From Bacteroidales bacterium (lineage in GTDB: Bacteria > Bacteroidota > Bacteroidia > Bacteroidales > F082): a DNA stretch of 64,000 nucleotides. The stretch is taken from contig JAKIVD010000002.1 of NCBI GenBank assembly GCA_021647205.1, positions 124,001-188,000 of the forward strand, in the 5' to 3' direction. The translations under genes and the position numbers were made by a program. Below are positions 1-8,428 of the stretch, one piece after another (positions within the stretch are counted from its first letter, which is position 1; each line of letters opens with the position of its first letter). The notes beneath the pieces were generated by a model. That model saw only the letters and a program-made list of their open reading frames with translations, had not been told where the DNA came from and searched no databases.

Positions 1-1
1 T

Positions 2-1486
2 TTGATGTCGGTGGCTACCCTCGCCCTGCTTGTAAAAATGGCAAAAGTCAGGAACTATCTTTTGTTCTTTACGCTTTTGTTTTCTGTTTTCATCATTCAT
101 GCCGGGGGGTTCATTGCTGTACCTGACATCCCGCTTATCTTTTTCACGGCGCTGTTTTTGTACTTCTACAAGAATTACATGGAGCGCAACAGTTGGCTTG
201 ATGTGCTGTTGGTTTCGCTGGCCATTGCCGGTGCACTTTACAGCAAATACCTGGGATTGCTGGTGGTTGTTTTCACTTTTGTTTCCAACCCGACACTGCT
301 GCGCCGAAAAACTTTCTGGGTCATTGTGCTGCTGTCGGCTTCGGCGATGGTTCCGCATCTTATCTGGCAAGTCAACCACAATTACCCTTCCATTTATTTT
401 CACCTCGTGGAACGGAGCCGCAATTCGTATTTCGGATGGATGAATATCATCAATTATTTGCTGGGACAGGTTGTTTTGCTTAATCCCCTTGTTGCATTTT
501 TCTTCCTGTATTTTGCCTTTAAACTACCGGCCAAAAACCTCTTTACCAGAGCCTTGAAATTCAATGTTTACGGCATTATGTTGTTTGGGTTGTTGCTCAC
601 GTTCCTGGGGCCTGTCGAAGCTAACTGGACTGTTGCTGCATACATTCCGGTTATTGTTCTGGCCTATCCTGCCATCGAAAAAAAATCTTCCTGGCATAAA
701 GCGGCCTACATGCTCAGTGCAGTCAGCATCCTCATTATTGTCGTCTTGCGGCTGTACCTGGTGCTGGGTGTCCCGTCGCAAAAATCAGGGCCTGGCCTGC
801 AAAAGGAATTCCATGGCTGGGATGTCTGGGCCGATGAAGTAGAAAAAATTGCCGGCGACAGGCCGGTAGTTTTTGCCAGTTCTTACCAACTGCCTTCCAA
901 GTATGTTTACTATGCAGGGAAAGAGAGCTTTACGTTTAATTATATGCGTTACCGGAAAAACCAGTTTGACCTTGAAAATATAGAAACCAAGCTGATGGAC
1001 AGGAAGGTTTTGTTCATGAACCCTGATCCGGTAATCATTTTAAACGATGAAATAGTTTACCGGCTTCCACGTGTTGACAGTACCCTGATTATGGGAAGAT
1101 GGTGGTATTACAGCGCGATAAAGCATTACCGGTCCTACAATTTTCTGCCCCTTAAAATCGGCCTGACCGCAGCGGAATTTCCGGCCGGCTCCGAGATTGA
1201 AATCCCGATTGAACTGATGAACCCGTTAAATGAACCCCTTACAATTGAACAGGAGGAAGGTGATTCGTGGTTGACCGTTTCATTCGTAAGGCATGGGACG
1301 GTTATTTTGTATGAGGAAGTCGAAGATATTTCAAACCTGACAATTAACAAATCCTACCAAACCGTTTTGCATACCAAAGTACCTGCCGAACCGGGAAAGT
1401 ACAATTTGTGGGTGTCTATCCGGTCGGGATGGCTTCCTCCCGGCTTAAACAGCAGGTTGTACAAACTGGAGGTTACCGGGGATTAG
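2..1486 (+). CDS. GT-C family (PMT/ArnT-like, GT39) glycosyltransferase, 5' partial
   Basis: The reading frame is open from the first bases of the window, so the N-terminus, where GT-C enzymes carry their catalytic acidic loop, is missing. The visible 494 residues begin with hydrophobic helices and contain a periplasmic-loop segment ending PDIPLIFFTALFLY, typical of the PMT_2/GT39 fold. About eight membrane segments run to residue ~250, followed by a soluble C-terminal half of ~240 residues that I do not recognise. GT39-type enzymes transfer sugars from polyprenyl-phosphate donors on the outer face of the inner membrane; the substrate here cannot be read from sequence. porZ follows 132 bases downstream on the same strand, and a second large GT-C-like protein follows porZ. 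Confidence 0.8.
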   Translation: MMSVATLALLVKMAKVRNYLLFFTLLFSVFIIHAGGFIAVPDIPLIFFTALFLYFYKNYMERNSWLDVLLVSLAIAGALYSKYLGLLVVVFTFVSNPTLLRRKTFWVIVLLSASAMVPHLIWQVNHNYPSIYFHLVERSRNSYFGWMNIINYLLGQVVLLNPLVAFFFLYFAFKLPAKNLFTRALKFNVYGIMLFGLLLTFLGPVEANWTVAAYIPVIVLAYPAIEKKSSWHKAAYMLSAVSILIIVVLRLYLVLGVPSQKSGPGLQKEFHGWDVWADEVEKIAGDRPVVFASSYQLPSKYVYYAGKESFTFNYMRYRKNQFDLENIETKLMDRKVLFMNPDPVIILNDEIVYRLPRVDSTLIMGRWWYYSAIKHYRSYNFLPLKIGLTAAEFPAGSEIEIPIELMNPLNEPLTIEQEEGDSWLTVSFVRHGTVILYEEVEDISNLTINKSYQTVLHTKVPAEPGKYNLWVSIRSGWLPPGLNSRLYKLEVTGD

Positions 1487-1618
1487 TATTTTACCATGAA
1501 CCCCGATTATTTTTTCAGCCTCTAAATGTTCTTTCCGTTCTCTTCGCTTTAAAATCCGCTTAAATACCCGCAATAAATTCCTTAATTTGCAGTTAATAAA
1601 GGAACAAAAATAACATCA

Positions 1619-3955
1619 ATGATTAAAAAACAACTTTTAACACTTTTGCTTTTTGCTTTCGGTTTTTCGCAATGGATTTCGGCACAGGGTATTGCCATTG
1701 GCGAATGGCGGACCCATCTTCCTTACGACAAAATAATAGACGTGGCAGTTGCCGGAGATATTGTTTTTGCGGCAAGCCCTTACAGTATGTTTACTTACAA
1801 TACCGGCGACAACAGTATGGTCCGTTTCGACAAAGTAAAAGGGCTCAGCGATGTGGGTATTGTTAAAATCCGCTACAACCCCCAAATTAAATCGCTGCTT
1901 GTTGCCTACACAAATACCAACTTAGACATTGTGCACGAGGACGGAAGTATTGTCAATATTTCAGATATTAAAGACAAAGATATACTCGGTAAAAAAACCA
2001 TCAACAACATCTTGTTTAAAGATGAGCTGGCTTATCTTTCGTGCGGTTTTGGAATTGTAGTCCTCAATATGGAAAAAGAAGAGATTGCCGATACTTATTT
2101 CATCGGGCCCAACGGCGATGCCATCGAAATACTGGACATGACTTTCAACGACACTTCTTTCTTTGCGGCCACCGAAAGCGGTATTTATTACGCCGACGTT
2201 GACGCACCCCACCTGGCCGATTTTAATCAGTGGCACAAAGACCTGTCAATGCCCCAGCCCGACCTTCTTTACAGCCTGGTAGAAAGCTTTGGCGGGAAAG
2301 TTTATTGCAATTATTTTAACGGGGGATGGGACGGCGATACTTTATACGTTTTTGACGGACAGAAGTGGGACTATTTTGAAAAGCAAAACAACAACCGGCA
2401 TTTTCAGTTGTCATCGAACAAGGATGAATTGTTGTTGGTTAACCGCTCAAGTTTTAAAACTTATAACAGCGAAGGCAAGTTGTTGAAGAATGTCTGGAAA
2501 ATAGAAGGCGAAGGTTACAGGCCCCTGGCCGTTGACCGTGGAAATACGGATTTCTTCTGGATTGGCGATAACAGTAAAGGCCTTATCAAAAATTGGGGAG
2601 GGACAAATGGCGAGTACATTAAGCCCAACGGGCCGGGAACCAAAAATGTTTATGCCCTGGATGCTGCCGGTGGAAATGTCTGGGTCGCCCCGGGCGGACG
2701 ACAATCCAACTGGTCGAAACTGAATATGCGCGACGGCGTTTTTTCCTTCGTTGACGACTTTTGGACAACACACGACTCAAAAAACGAAGCTGCTTTCGAT
2801 ACCGTTACTGATATGGTGAGCGTGAAAGTGGATCCGGCCAATCCGAATATTGCCTACATCGGAACCTGGAAAGAAGGCGTTTTTAAATTTGTTGACAACG
2901 AATTAAACCTTATTTACAACGAATCGAACAGCAGCCTGCAACGATGGGTTGCCGACCCCAGCCTGATGAACATCAGTGGCCTCGATTTCGATAACCAACA
3001 CAATCTTTGGGTAGCCAATACCGGGGCCTCCGACCTCCTTTCCGTGATGAAAAACAATGGCCAGTGGCGCTCATTCAACCTCGGTGGCTCCCTGAGCGGA
3101 ACCGACATTGCCGACCTGATGGTGGACAACTACAACCAGAAATGGATAATTAAACGTACTGACGGCTACATCATCGTGTTTAACGACAACAATACCCTCG
3201 ACGACCCCTCGGATGACCAGGTACGCGTGCTGAACGCTGCAACAGGAAATGGCGCCATTCCCGGAAGCAGGGTACGGGCGTTTGCCACTGACCATGACGG
3301 GGAGGTTTGGGTAGGGACTGACAAAGGTATTGCCGTTTTTTATTCCCCCGACCGGATTTTTAGCGGGGAGGGAAATTTCGATGCCCAGCAAATTCTTGTT
3401 CCCCGTAACGATGGCTCGGGCCTTGCCGATATTTTGCTCGAAACCGAAACCGTTACGGCCATTACCATCGACGGAGCCAACCAAAAATGGATTGGAACCG
3501 ACCGGGCAGGCGTTTTCCTTTTGTCGGATGACGGCCTGGTGGAAAAGCATCATTTTACCGCGGAAAACAGCCCCCTGCTGTCCAACAGCATTACCGGAAT
3601 TGCCATTAAAGACAATGGTGAAGTATTCATCGGAACGGCCAGCGGAATTGTTTCTTTCAGGGGAACAGCAACACCTCCCCCACAGCCCGGAACAGATGTT
3701 TATGCTTACCCGAATCCCGTCAGGGAAAACTATGAAGGGCCCATTGCCATTAAAGGCCTGGCCGACAACTCCATTGTAAAAATTACGGATAATTACGGAA
3801 ACATTGTTTACCAAACAACATCCGAAGGGAGCCAGGCCGTTTGGGACGGTTATAACTTTGACGGGCGCCGGGCTGCAACAGGTGTGTACATGGTTTTTGC
3901 TACCACCAACGACGGCTCGGATAAATTGGTGACCAAGATTTTGGTTGTCCGTTAG
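1619..3955 (+). CDS. porZ: Type IX secretion system protein PorZ (beta-propeller)
   Basis: The 778-residue exported protein has a signal peptide ending ISAQG, then GEWRTHLPYDKIIDVA, which matches the start of the PorZ propeller family, with repeated propeller blades (for example VWVGTDKGIAVF and KWIGTDRAGVFLL) to about residue 680. The last ~85 residues are a T9SS type A sorting domain (YAYPNPVRENYEG, then GVYMVFATTNDGSDKLVTKI). In Porphyromonas, PorZ belongs to the cell-surface attachment complex that processes T9SS cargo and links it to A-LPS. Length fits the family (~780). Several T9SS cargo proteins lie in the same window. From memory, porZ is often near recO in this phylum, as it is here. 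Confidence 0.88.
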   Translation: MIKKQLLTLLLFAFGFSQWISAQGIAIGEWRTHLPYDKIIDVAVAGDIVFAASPYSMFTYNTGDNSMVRFDKVKGLSDVGIVKIRYNPQIKSLLVAYTNTNLDIVHEDGSIVNISDIKDKDILGKKTINNILFKDELAYLSCGFGIVVLNMEKEEIADTYFIGPNGDAIEILDMTFNDTSFFAATESGIYYADVDAPHLADFNQWHKDLSMPQPDLLYSLVESFGGKVYCNYFNGGWDGDTLYVFDGQKWDYFEKQNNNRHFQLSSNKDELLLVNRSSFKTYNSEGKLLKNVWKIEGEGYRPLAVDRGNTDFFWIGDNSKGLIKNWGGTNGEYIKPNGPGTKNVYALDAAGGNVWVAPGGRQSNWSKLNMRDGVFSFVDDFWTTHDSKNEAAFDTVTDMVSVKVDPANPNIAYIGTWKEGVFKFVDNELNLIYNESNSSLQRWVADPSLMNISGLDFDNQHNLWVANTGASDLLSVMKNNGQWRSFNLGGSLSGTDIADLMVDNYNQKWIIKRTDGYIIVFNDNNTLDDPSDDQVRVLNAATGNGAIPGSRVRAFATDHDGEVWVGTDKGIAVFYSPDRIFSGEGNFDAQQILVPRNDGSGLADILLETETVTAITIDGANQKWIGTDRAGVFLLSDDGLVEKHHFTAENSPLLSNSITGIAIKDNGEVFIGTASGIVSFRGTATPPPQPGTDVYAYPNPVRENYEGPIAIKGLADNSIVKITDNYGNIVYQTTSEGSQAVWDGYNFDGRRAATGVYMVFATTNDGSDKLVTKILVVR

Positions 3956-4023
3956 AATGAAATCCCCGGCACAAGCTGTGTTTTAAAAAACTACCTTTAC
4001 CCCGTTTTTTCACATCATTGAAT

Positions 4024-5814
4024 ATGCGTACCACCGAAAAGCGGGTGTTTTTTATTTTGTCTGTATTGCTTTGGGGCTACCTGTTGCTAAGGGCCTGGCT
4101 GGTCCCCATCATTTACGATGAGGTGGCTACTTTTTACCACTACGTTCAGGCAGGAGAGTTTCTTCCCTGGTTTGCCCATTGGGATGCCAACAACCACATC
4201 CTCAATTCGGCACTTACTATCTTCAGTTACAAATTGTTCGGCTCCTCGCCCCTGGCCTTGCGTTTGCCCAACCTGCTGATGTCCGTTTTGTTTTTTGTTT
4301 TTTGTTTCAAAATTGCCGAAACAATCATCAACAGCTACCTGCGGTGGGTTTTCATTCTTTCGCTTTTGATGGCCCACAGTTTTGTTGATTATTTCTGCCT
4401 GAGCCGGGGCTACGGCATGTCGATGGCCTTGCTGTTTGGCAGCATTTGGTATTTGATGCAGTCGATGAAAAATGCCGGCGCAAAAAACTACCTGCTCACC
4501 CTGCTTTTTTTGAACCTTGCCGTGCTGGCCAATTTAACGCTGATTATTTCTGCCTTCATCGTGATGGCGCTGCTGTTCCTGAATCTAATCCGCCGCAAAA
4601 AAATACTGCTCCCGGCATTCATTACGTTTGTTGCCGGAATGTTACCGGCTGCATTTTTTGTGAAGCTGTTGTTTTTTATGAAAGCAAAGGGCTTGCTGTA
4701 TTATGGTTCTGCTGCCGGGTTTAAAACGGTAACGCTGTGGTCGCTGGTAAAATATTTTACGGGTTTTGAATCGGGGATAATCGAAAACCTGGTTATTGTT
4801 TATTTCGTGACCATAGTTGCCGCACTGGCCTGGCTGGTCAGCCGGTCTAAAGGGGCAAACCCTTTCTGCCGCATTCATTTTGTATTTGGGTTTTTAATGA
4901 CAGGCAATGTGGCGGCCATTTTCCTGAATGCCTGGCTTTTCGATGTGAACTATCCCGAAGACAGGGCCGGACTTTTTCTTTTTCCCTTTTTTATCGGCAG
5001 TGTCATTTTCCTTGCGGATGAAGTAAACATCCCTCACCTGAAAAAAGTCCTTGTAGGCCTGGCTTCCATCCTGTTGTTTTTCCCGCTTCACTTTTTGGCA
5101 ACAGCCAACCTCTCGCACAATTCACTCGAAAATTTTCGCATCCTGCAGAGGTTTTACGACAAAGTGGCAACTTATCAGGAAGCCGGCGAAATGCGCCTGA
5201 CCATTGGCGGCTCGCACAACAAAGAGTTGCTGTGGTCCTACCTGAATTTCAGGAACGGGGGAAAGCTCAACCAAATGAGTACCCGAAGCTACCCGGCCAT
5301 GGACCTCGATTTTCAAATTACCGGCTACCCGGATGACCCGGACTGGTTTATCTTGTACGACTCCATCGACTACGACCCCCAAACACAGTTTTACCTTGTC
5401 AAACGAAAACAGCAACTGCCCAAAAAACTGCTTCAGTCAAAAGACGGCATCGTCCACAAAGAAAAACCCAATAGGGAATATTTTTCGCTGCTCGAAGGCA
5501 GGGCCGACACCCTCATCGGGAAATCGCTGCTGGTGAGTTTTAATCTGGCTGTGCAAACGGCGAATAAGCCATTCGACAGTTGGGTGGTATTTACGGTGAA
5601 AGACAAAAACAAACAAACATTGCGATACGAGCGTGTTCCGTTTAACTGGCTGCGCACCGACTGGAGCAATCCCGAAAACCGCATGACAAATACAATTTAC
5701 GTGAAAGATTTACCACCCGAGAGCGACAAATACATTTTGTTCGTGTGGAACATCGACAAAGTACCCTACGAAATTCCTGACGGCGAGGCGGCGGTTTTTG
5801 TGCTGGACAATTGA
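4024..5814 (+). CDS. Large multi-pass membrane protein, GT-C glycosyltransferase-like
   Basis: I prefer the ATG at 4024 over the TTG six bases earlier. The 596-residue protein has about ten hydrophobic segments in its first ~370 residues. A loop with IYDEVATFYHY follows the first helix; an acidic pair at this place is the usual GT-C catalytic position. It continues WDANNHILNS and RLPNLLMSVLF, like PMT_2/GT39 enzymes. The ~220 C-terminal residues are soluble. I infer a lipid-linked sugar transferase acting in the periplasm, acceptor unknown. It lies 68 bases after porZ and ends 30 bases before recO, so it may share a transcript with porZ. Confidence 0.65.
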   Translation: MRTTEKRVFFILSVLLWGYLLLRAWLVPIIYDEVATFYHYVQAGEFLPWFAHWDANNHILNSALTIFSYKLFGSSPLALRLPNLLMSVLFFVFCFKIAETIINSYLRWVFILSLLMAHSFVDYFCLSRGYGMSMALLFGSIWYLMQSMKNAGAKNYLLTLLFLNLAVLANLTLIISAFIVMALLFLNLIRRKKILLPAFITFVAGMLPAAFFVKLLFFMKAKGLLYYGSAAGFKTVTLWSLVKYFTGFESGIIENLVIVYFVTIVAALAWLVSRSKGANPFCRIHFVFGFLMTGNVAAIFLNAWLFDVNYPEDRAGLFLFPFFIGSVIFLADEVNIPHLKKVLVGLASILLFFPLHFLATANLSHNSLENFRILQRFYDKVATYQEAGEMRLTIGGSHNKELLWSYLNFRNGGKLNQMSTRSYPAMDLDFQITGYPDDPDWFILYDSIDYDPQTQFYLVKRKQQLPKKLLQSKDGIVHKEKPNREYFSLLEGRADTLIGKSLLVSFNLAVQTANKPFDSWVVFTVKDKNKQTLRYERVPFNWLRTDWSNPENRMTNTIYVKDLPPESDKYILFVWNIDKVPYEIPDGEAAVFVLDN

Positions 5815-5840
5815 TTATTCCCCGGCAGCTGTTATCTTCG
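5811..5840 (+). promoter_or_regulatory. Bacteroidota-type promoter of recO
   Basis: TTG at 5811-5813 and TATCTTCG at 5833-5840 are 19 bases apart, matching the TTTG / TAnnTTTG pattern with one mismatch in each element. The -7 element ends only four bases before the recO ATG, so the transcript would have almost no leader. Confidence 0.45.
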
Positions 5841-5844
5841 CAGC

Positions 5845-6570
5845 ATGTTTTACACCACCAGGGGCATCGTTTTTCAATCGTTTAAATATTCCGAATCAAG
5901 CATCATTGCCAAAGTATTTACGGAGGAATTCGGCCTGCAATCCTACATGGTGAAAGGGGTGAGGAGCAAGCGCTCCAGATTCAGGCCGGCGCTTTTTCAG
6001 CCGCTGACACTGGTCGAACTGGTGGTTTCCCACAAGGAAAACAAAACGATGAACCACCTGAGGGATATTCGGGTGGCTTATGCTTTTCAGAGCATTCCGT
6101 TGGAAATGGAAAAACGGTCTGTGCTGTTTTTCCTCAACGAACTGCTGTACCGGTCCATCCGCGAGGAAACCCCCAACAAGCCCTTGTTCGGCTGGCTGTT
6201 TGATACCCTCACCTGGTTCGATCTGAACACCACGGGAAATGTTAATTTTCATCTGGTTTTCATGCTGCAGCTGAGCCGCTTCCTGGGGTTTCACCCGAAG
6301 AAAACACCCGGAAAAGAGCATTCCGTTTTCGATTTGCAGGAGGGGCGGTTTACCAATGTTGTTCCGCGCCTTCCACAGTACATTACCGGAAACCTGTTGG
6401 CAAAGCTTGAAATGCTTCACGAGTCATCTTTTGAAAACAGCCGGTCGTTGGAGCTCAACAACAACGATCGCCGAAAACTAGTCGACATTTTAATTACCTA
6501 TTACCGCCTCCATCTTCCCGGCTTTGGCGAAATGAAATCGCTGGAAGTGCTGAAAACAATTTTGGCTTAG
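5845..6570 (+). CDS. recO: DNA repair protein RecO
   Basis: The 241-residue protein begins MFYTTRGIVFQSFKYSESS, the N-terminal OB fold of RecO, and continues with the helical RecO C-terminal domain (FLNELLYRSIREE, then LQLSRFLGFHPKK). RecO works with RecR to load RecA onto SSB-coated single-stranded DNA in gap repair. Length is normal for the family. The ATG at 5845 is fixed by homology to the OB-fold start. A -7-like promoter element ends four bases upstream. It converges on lipB, with a perfect hairpin between the two genes. Confidence 0.93.
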   Translation: MFYTTRGIVFQSFKYSESSIIAKVFTEEFGLQSYMVKGVRSKRSRFRPALFQPLTLVELVVSHKENKTMNHLRDIRVAYAFQSIPLEMEKRSVLFFLNELLYRSIREETPNKPLFGWLFDTLTWFDLNTTGNVNFHLVFMLQLSRFLGFHPKKTPGKEHSVFDLQEGRFTNVVPRLPQYITGNLLAKLEMLHESSFENSRSLELNNNDRRKLVDILITYYRLHLPGFGEMKSLEVLKTILA

Positions 6571-6594
6571 GTAATTCACGCAACGATAACGGCT

Positions 6595-6617
6595 GGTCAG
6601 GATTTGCAATCCTGACC
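6595..6617. terminator. Perfect 10-bp-arm hairpin between convergent recO and lipB
   Basis: GGTCAGGATT (6595-6604) and AATCCTGACC (6608-6617) are exact inverted repeats around a 3-base loop TGC. A run of six A's follows on the right, which reads as U's for transcripts from lipB. It lies between two gene ends and probably terminates both; it may alternatively be a dispersed palindromic repeat. Confidence 0.6.
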
Positions 6618-6635
6618 CAAAAAATCAATGGGTTT

Positions 6636-7337
6636 TCAATCCAGGATCATCCCAAACACCGATTCAAATTCCTTAAGAAGCAAGTTTTGTACTTCAGCTA
6701 ACTCAACTGTTTCCCCCAATTCCTTTTGCAAAGAGGTAACCCCCTTGTCGGGAATGCCACAGGGAACAATGTAATTGTAGTAATCGAGATTGGTATTCAC
6801 ATTGAGGGCAAAACCGTGCATGCTTACCATTTGGCTGATGCGTGCGCCGATGGCGCCGATTTTTCTGGTCATTTGCGGTTTGTCAATATCAATCCAGACA
6901 CCGGTTTCACCAACAGACCTCCCGGCCAAAATGCCAGAATACTTTAGTACACGAATTATGACTTCTTCCAAACCAAAAATATAGTCTTTAATGGAAAGCC
7001 CGAAATTTTCCAGGTCGAGGATGGGATAGCCGGTGATTTGTCCGGGTCCGTGAAAAGTAATGTCGCCTCCCCGGTTGATGCGGTAAAATGTGGCACCCTT
7101 TTTTTCCAGTTCTGCTTCACTCAGCAACAGGTGGGATTCCTTACCACTTTTCCCCAAAGTGTAAACAGGTGTGTGTTCGCAAAAAAGCAGGTGGTTTGGG
7201 GTGGGCTGTTCTTCCTGACCTTCTTTGTTGGCCTGTTTGACGGAGAGTATCTCAGCAAAGTACTTTTCCTGCAAATCCCATGCTTTTTTGTACGGGATGC
7301 GGCCGAGCTTTTGAAAACGGACTTTTTTGTTTTTCAC
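6636..7337 (-). CDS. lipB: Octanoyl-[acyl-carrier-protein]:protein N-octanoyltransferase LipB
   Basis: This enzyme moves octanoate from acyl carrier protein to the lipoyl domains of 2-oxoacid dehydrogenases and GcvH. The LipB signature is present: NRGGDITFHGPGQITGYP, then KIGAIGARI carrying the catalytic lysine and YIVPCGI carrying the catalytic cysteine. The 233 residues are a normal length. The start is GTG at 7337, overlapping the lipA stop by four bases (GTGA); the reading frame has no better ATG nearby, and the lipA tail supplies the purine-rich GGAGAAG just upstream. It is translationally coupled to lipA, which acts next in the pathway. Confidence 0.95.
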   Translation of the reverse strand: MKNKKVRFQKLGRIPYKKAWDLQEKYFAEILSVKQANKEGQEEQPTPNHLLFCEHTPVYTLGKSGKESHLLLSEAELEKKGATFYRINRGGDITFHGPGQITGYPILDLENFGLSIKDYIFGLEEVIIRVLKYSGILAGRSVGETGVWIDIDKPQMTRKIGAIGARISQMVSMHGFALNVNTNLDYYNYIVPCGIPDKGVTSLQKELGETVELAEVQNLLLKEFESVFGMILD

Positions 7338-8200
7338 TTCTCCACGTGTTTTTCCGCCCGGTAAGACGAGCGCACCAGCGGGCTGCTTTCCACAAAACGA
7401 AAGCCCTTGTCGAGGCCGGCCCTGCGGTAGGCTTCAAACTGTTCGGGTGTGATGAACTCTTTCACAGCCAGGTGTTTTTTCGTGGGTTGCAGGTACTGGC
7501 CGATGGTCAGCACTTCCACACCCACCGCCCGCAGGTCGTCCATGGTTTCAAGCACTTCTTCCCGGGTTTCGCCCAGTCCGACCATGATGCCTGATTTTGA
7601 AACAACATTTGATTTGGCAATGATTTTCAGTGTTTGCAGGCTGGTGTCGTATTTGGCCCGGCTGCGTGCCCAGGGGGTGATTCTGCGGACGGTTTCGAGA
7701 TTGTGCGAAACCACCTCGGGGCCTGAGTCCGGCACCATATTTATCAATTCCTCCCTGCCGTCGAAATCGGGGATAAGGGTTTCGATGGTGGTGGCGGGAT
7801 TGAGCTTTTTGATTTGCCTCACCGTTTCGGCCCAGATGCCTGCGCCCAGGTCATCCAGGTCGTCGCGGTCGACAGAAGTCAACACGCAATGTTTCAGTTT
7901 CATCAGTTTGACAGATTTTGCCACACGTTCGGGTTCTTTCCAATCGGCAGGCAGCGGGCGTCCGGTTTTTACATTGCAAAAGCCGCAGGCACGGGTACAG
8001 ATGTCGCCGAGGATCATCAGGGTTGCCGTGCCCCTTCCCCAGCACTCGTGCATGTTGGGGCAGTGACCGCTGGTGCAGATGGTGTGCAACTTGTGTTCCT
8101 CCACGATTTTCCGCACCGAGACGTATTCTTTGCCCAAAGGGACTTTTATCTTTAACCAGTCAGGCTTTCTGAGTATTGTTGCTGTTTTCCTGGAATTCAT
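7334..8200 (-). CDS. lipA: Lipoyl synthase LipA (radical SAM)
   Basis: LipA inserts two sulfurs into the octanoyl chain attached by LipB. Both 4Fe-4S clusters are encoded: the auxiliary-cluster motif CTSGHCPNMHEC and the radical-SAM motif CTRACGFC. The family C-terminal RSSY is also present (VRSSYRAEK). The 288 residues are a normal length. The gene is first in a two-gene lipA-lipB operon, with a perfect TAGTTTTG -7 element 19 bases ahead of the ATG. It is divergent from the C25 protease gene across a 228-base gap. Confidence 0.96.
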   Translation of the reverse strand: MNSRKTATILRKPDWLKIKVPLGKEYVSVRKIVEEHKLHTICTSGHCPNMHECWGRGTATLMILGDICTRACGFCNVKTGRPLPADWKEPERVAKSVKLMKLKHCVLTSVDRDDLDDLGAGIWAETVRQIKKLNPATTIETLIPDFDGREELINMVPDSGPEVVSHNLETVRRITPWARSRAKYDTSLQTLKIIAKSNVVSKSGIMVGLGETREEVLETMDDLRAVGVEVLTIGQYLQPTKKHLAVKEFITPEQFEAYRRAGLDKGFRFVESSPLVRSSYRAEKHVEK

Positions 8201-8219
8201 TTATTGGCTGTTGTTGTGG

Positions 8220-8227
8220 CAAAACTA
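8220..8227 (-). promoter_or_regulatory. Promoter -7 element of lipA-lipB
   Basis: The minus strand reads TAGTTTTG, a perfect TAnnTTTG, 19 bases ahead of the lipA start. I see no good TTTG at the expected -33 spacing. Confidence 0.45.
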
Positions 8228-8428
8228 AGAAAACATTGAGCAACTTCTCAACGGTTTGTAGGGAAGCACAAAATCCGTTTGGAAGTTGGGCTTGTGCAAT
8301 AGTTTGGAAGGGTTAACCCAAGGATACTTATTTAGAATCAGTTTAAGTCTGTTTTGAATTAATTTTGAAGAGGAAAATATCGGGCCCTGTCCCAATATGA
8401 CCGAAGCATCAAATTTTAAGAAAAAGCC

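Noticed and set aside
3071-3814. 247-codon minus-strand ORF inside porZ
   Set aside because: It lies wholly within the conserved porZ propeller region and has no independent start signal or family.
7339-7356. Second CACGTG core near the lipA end as a possible parS
   Set aside because: The flanks (TCTCCACGTGTTTTTC) do not match the TGTT/AACA arms needed for ParB binding.
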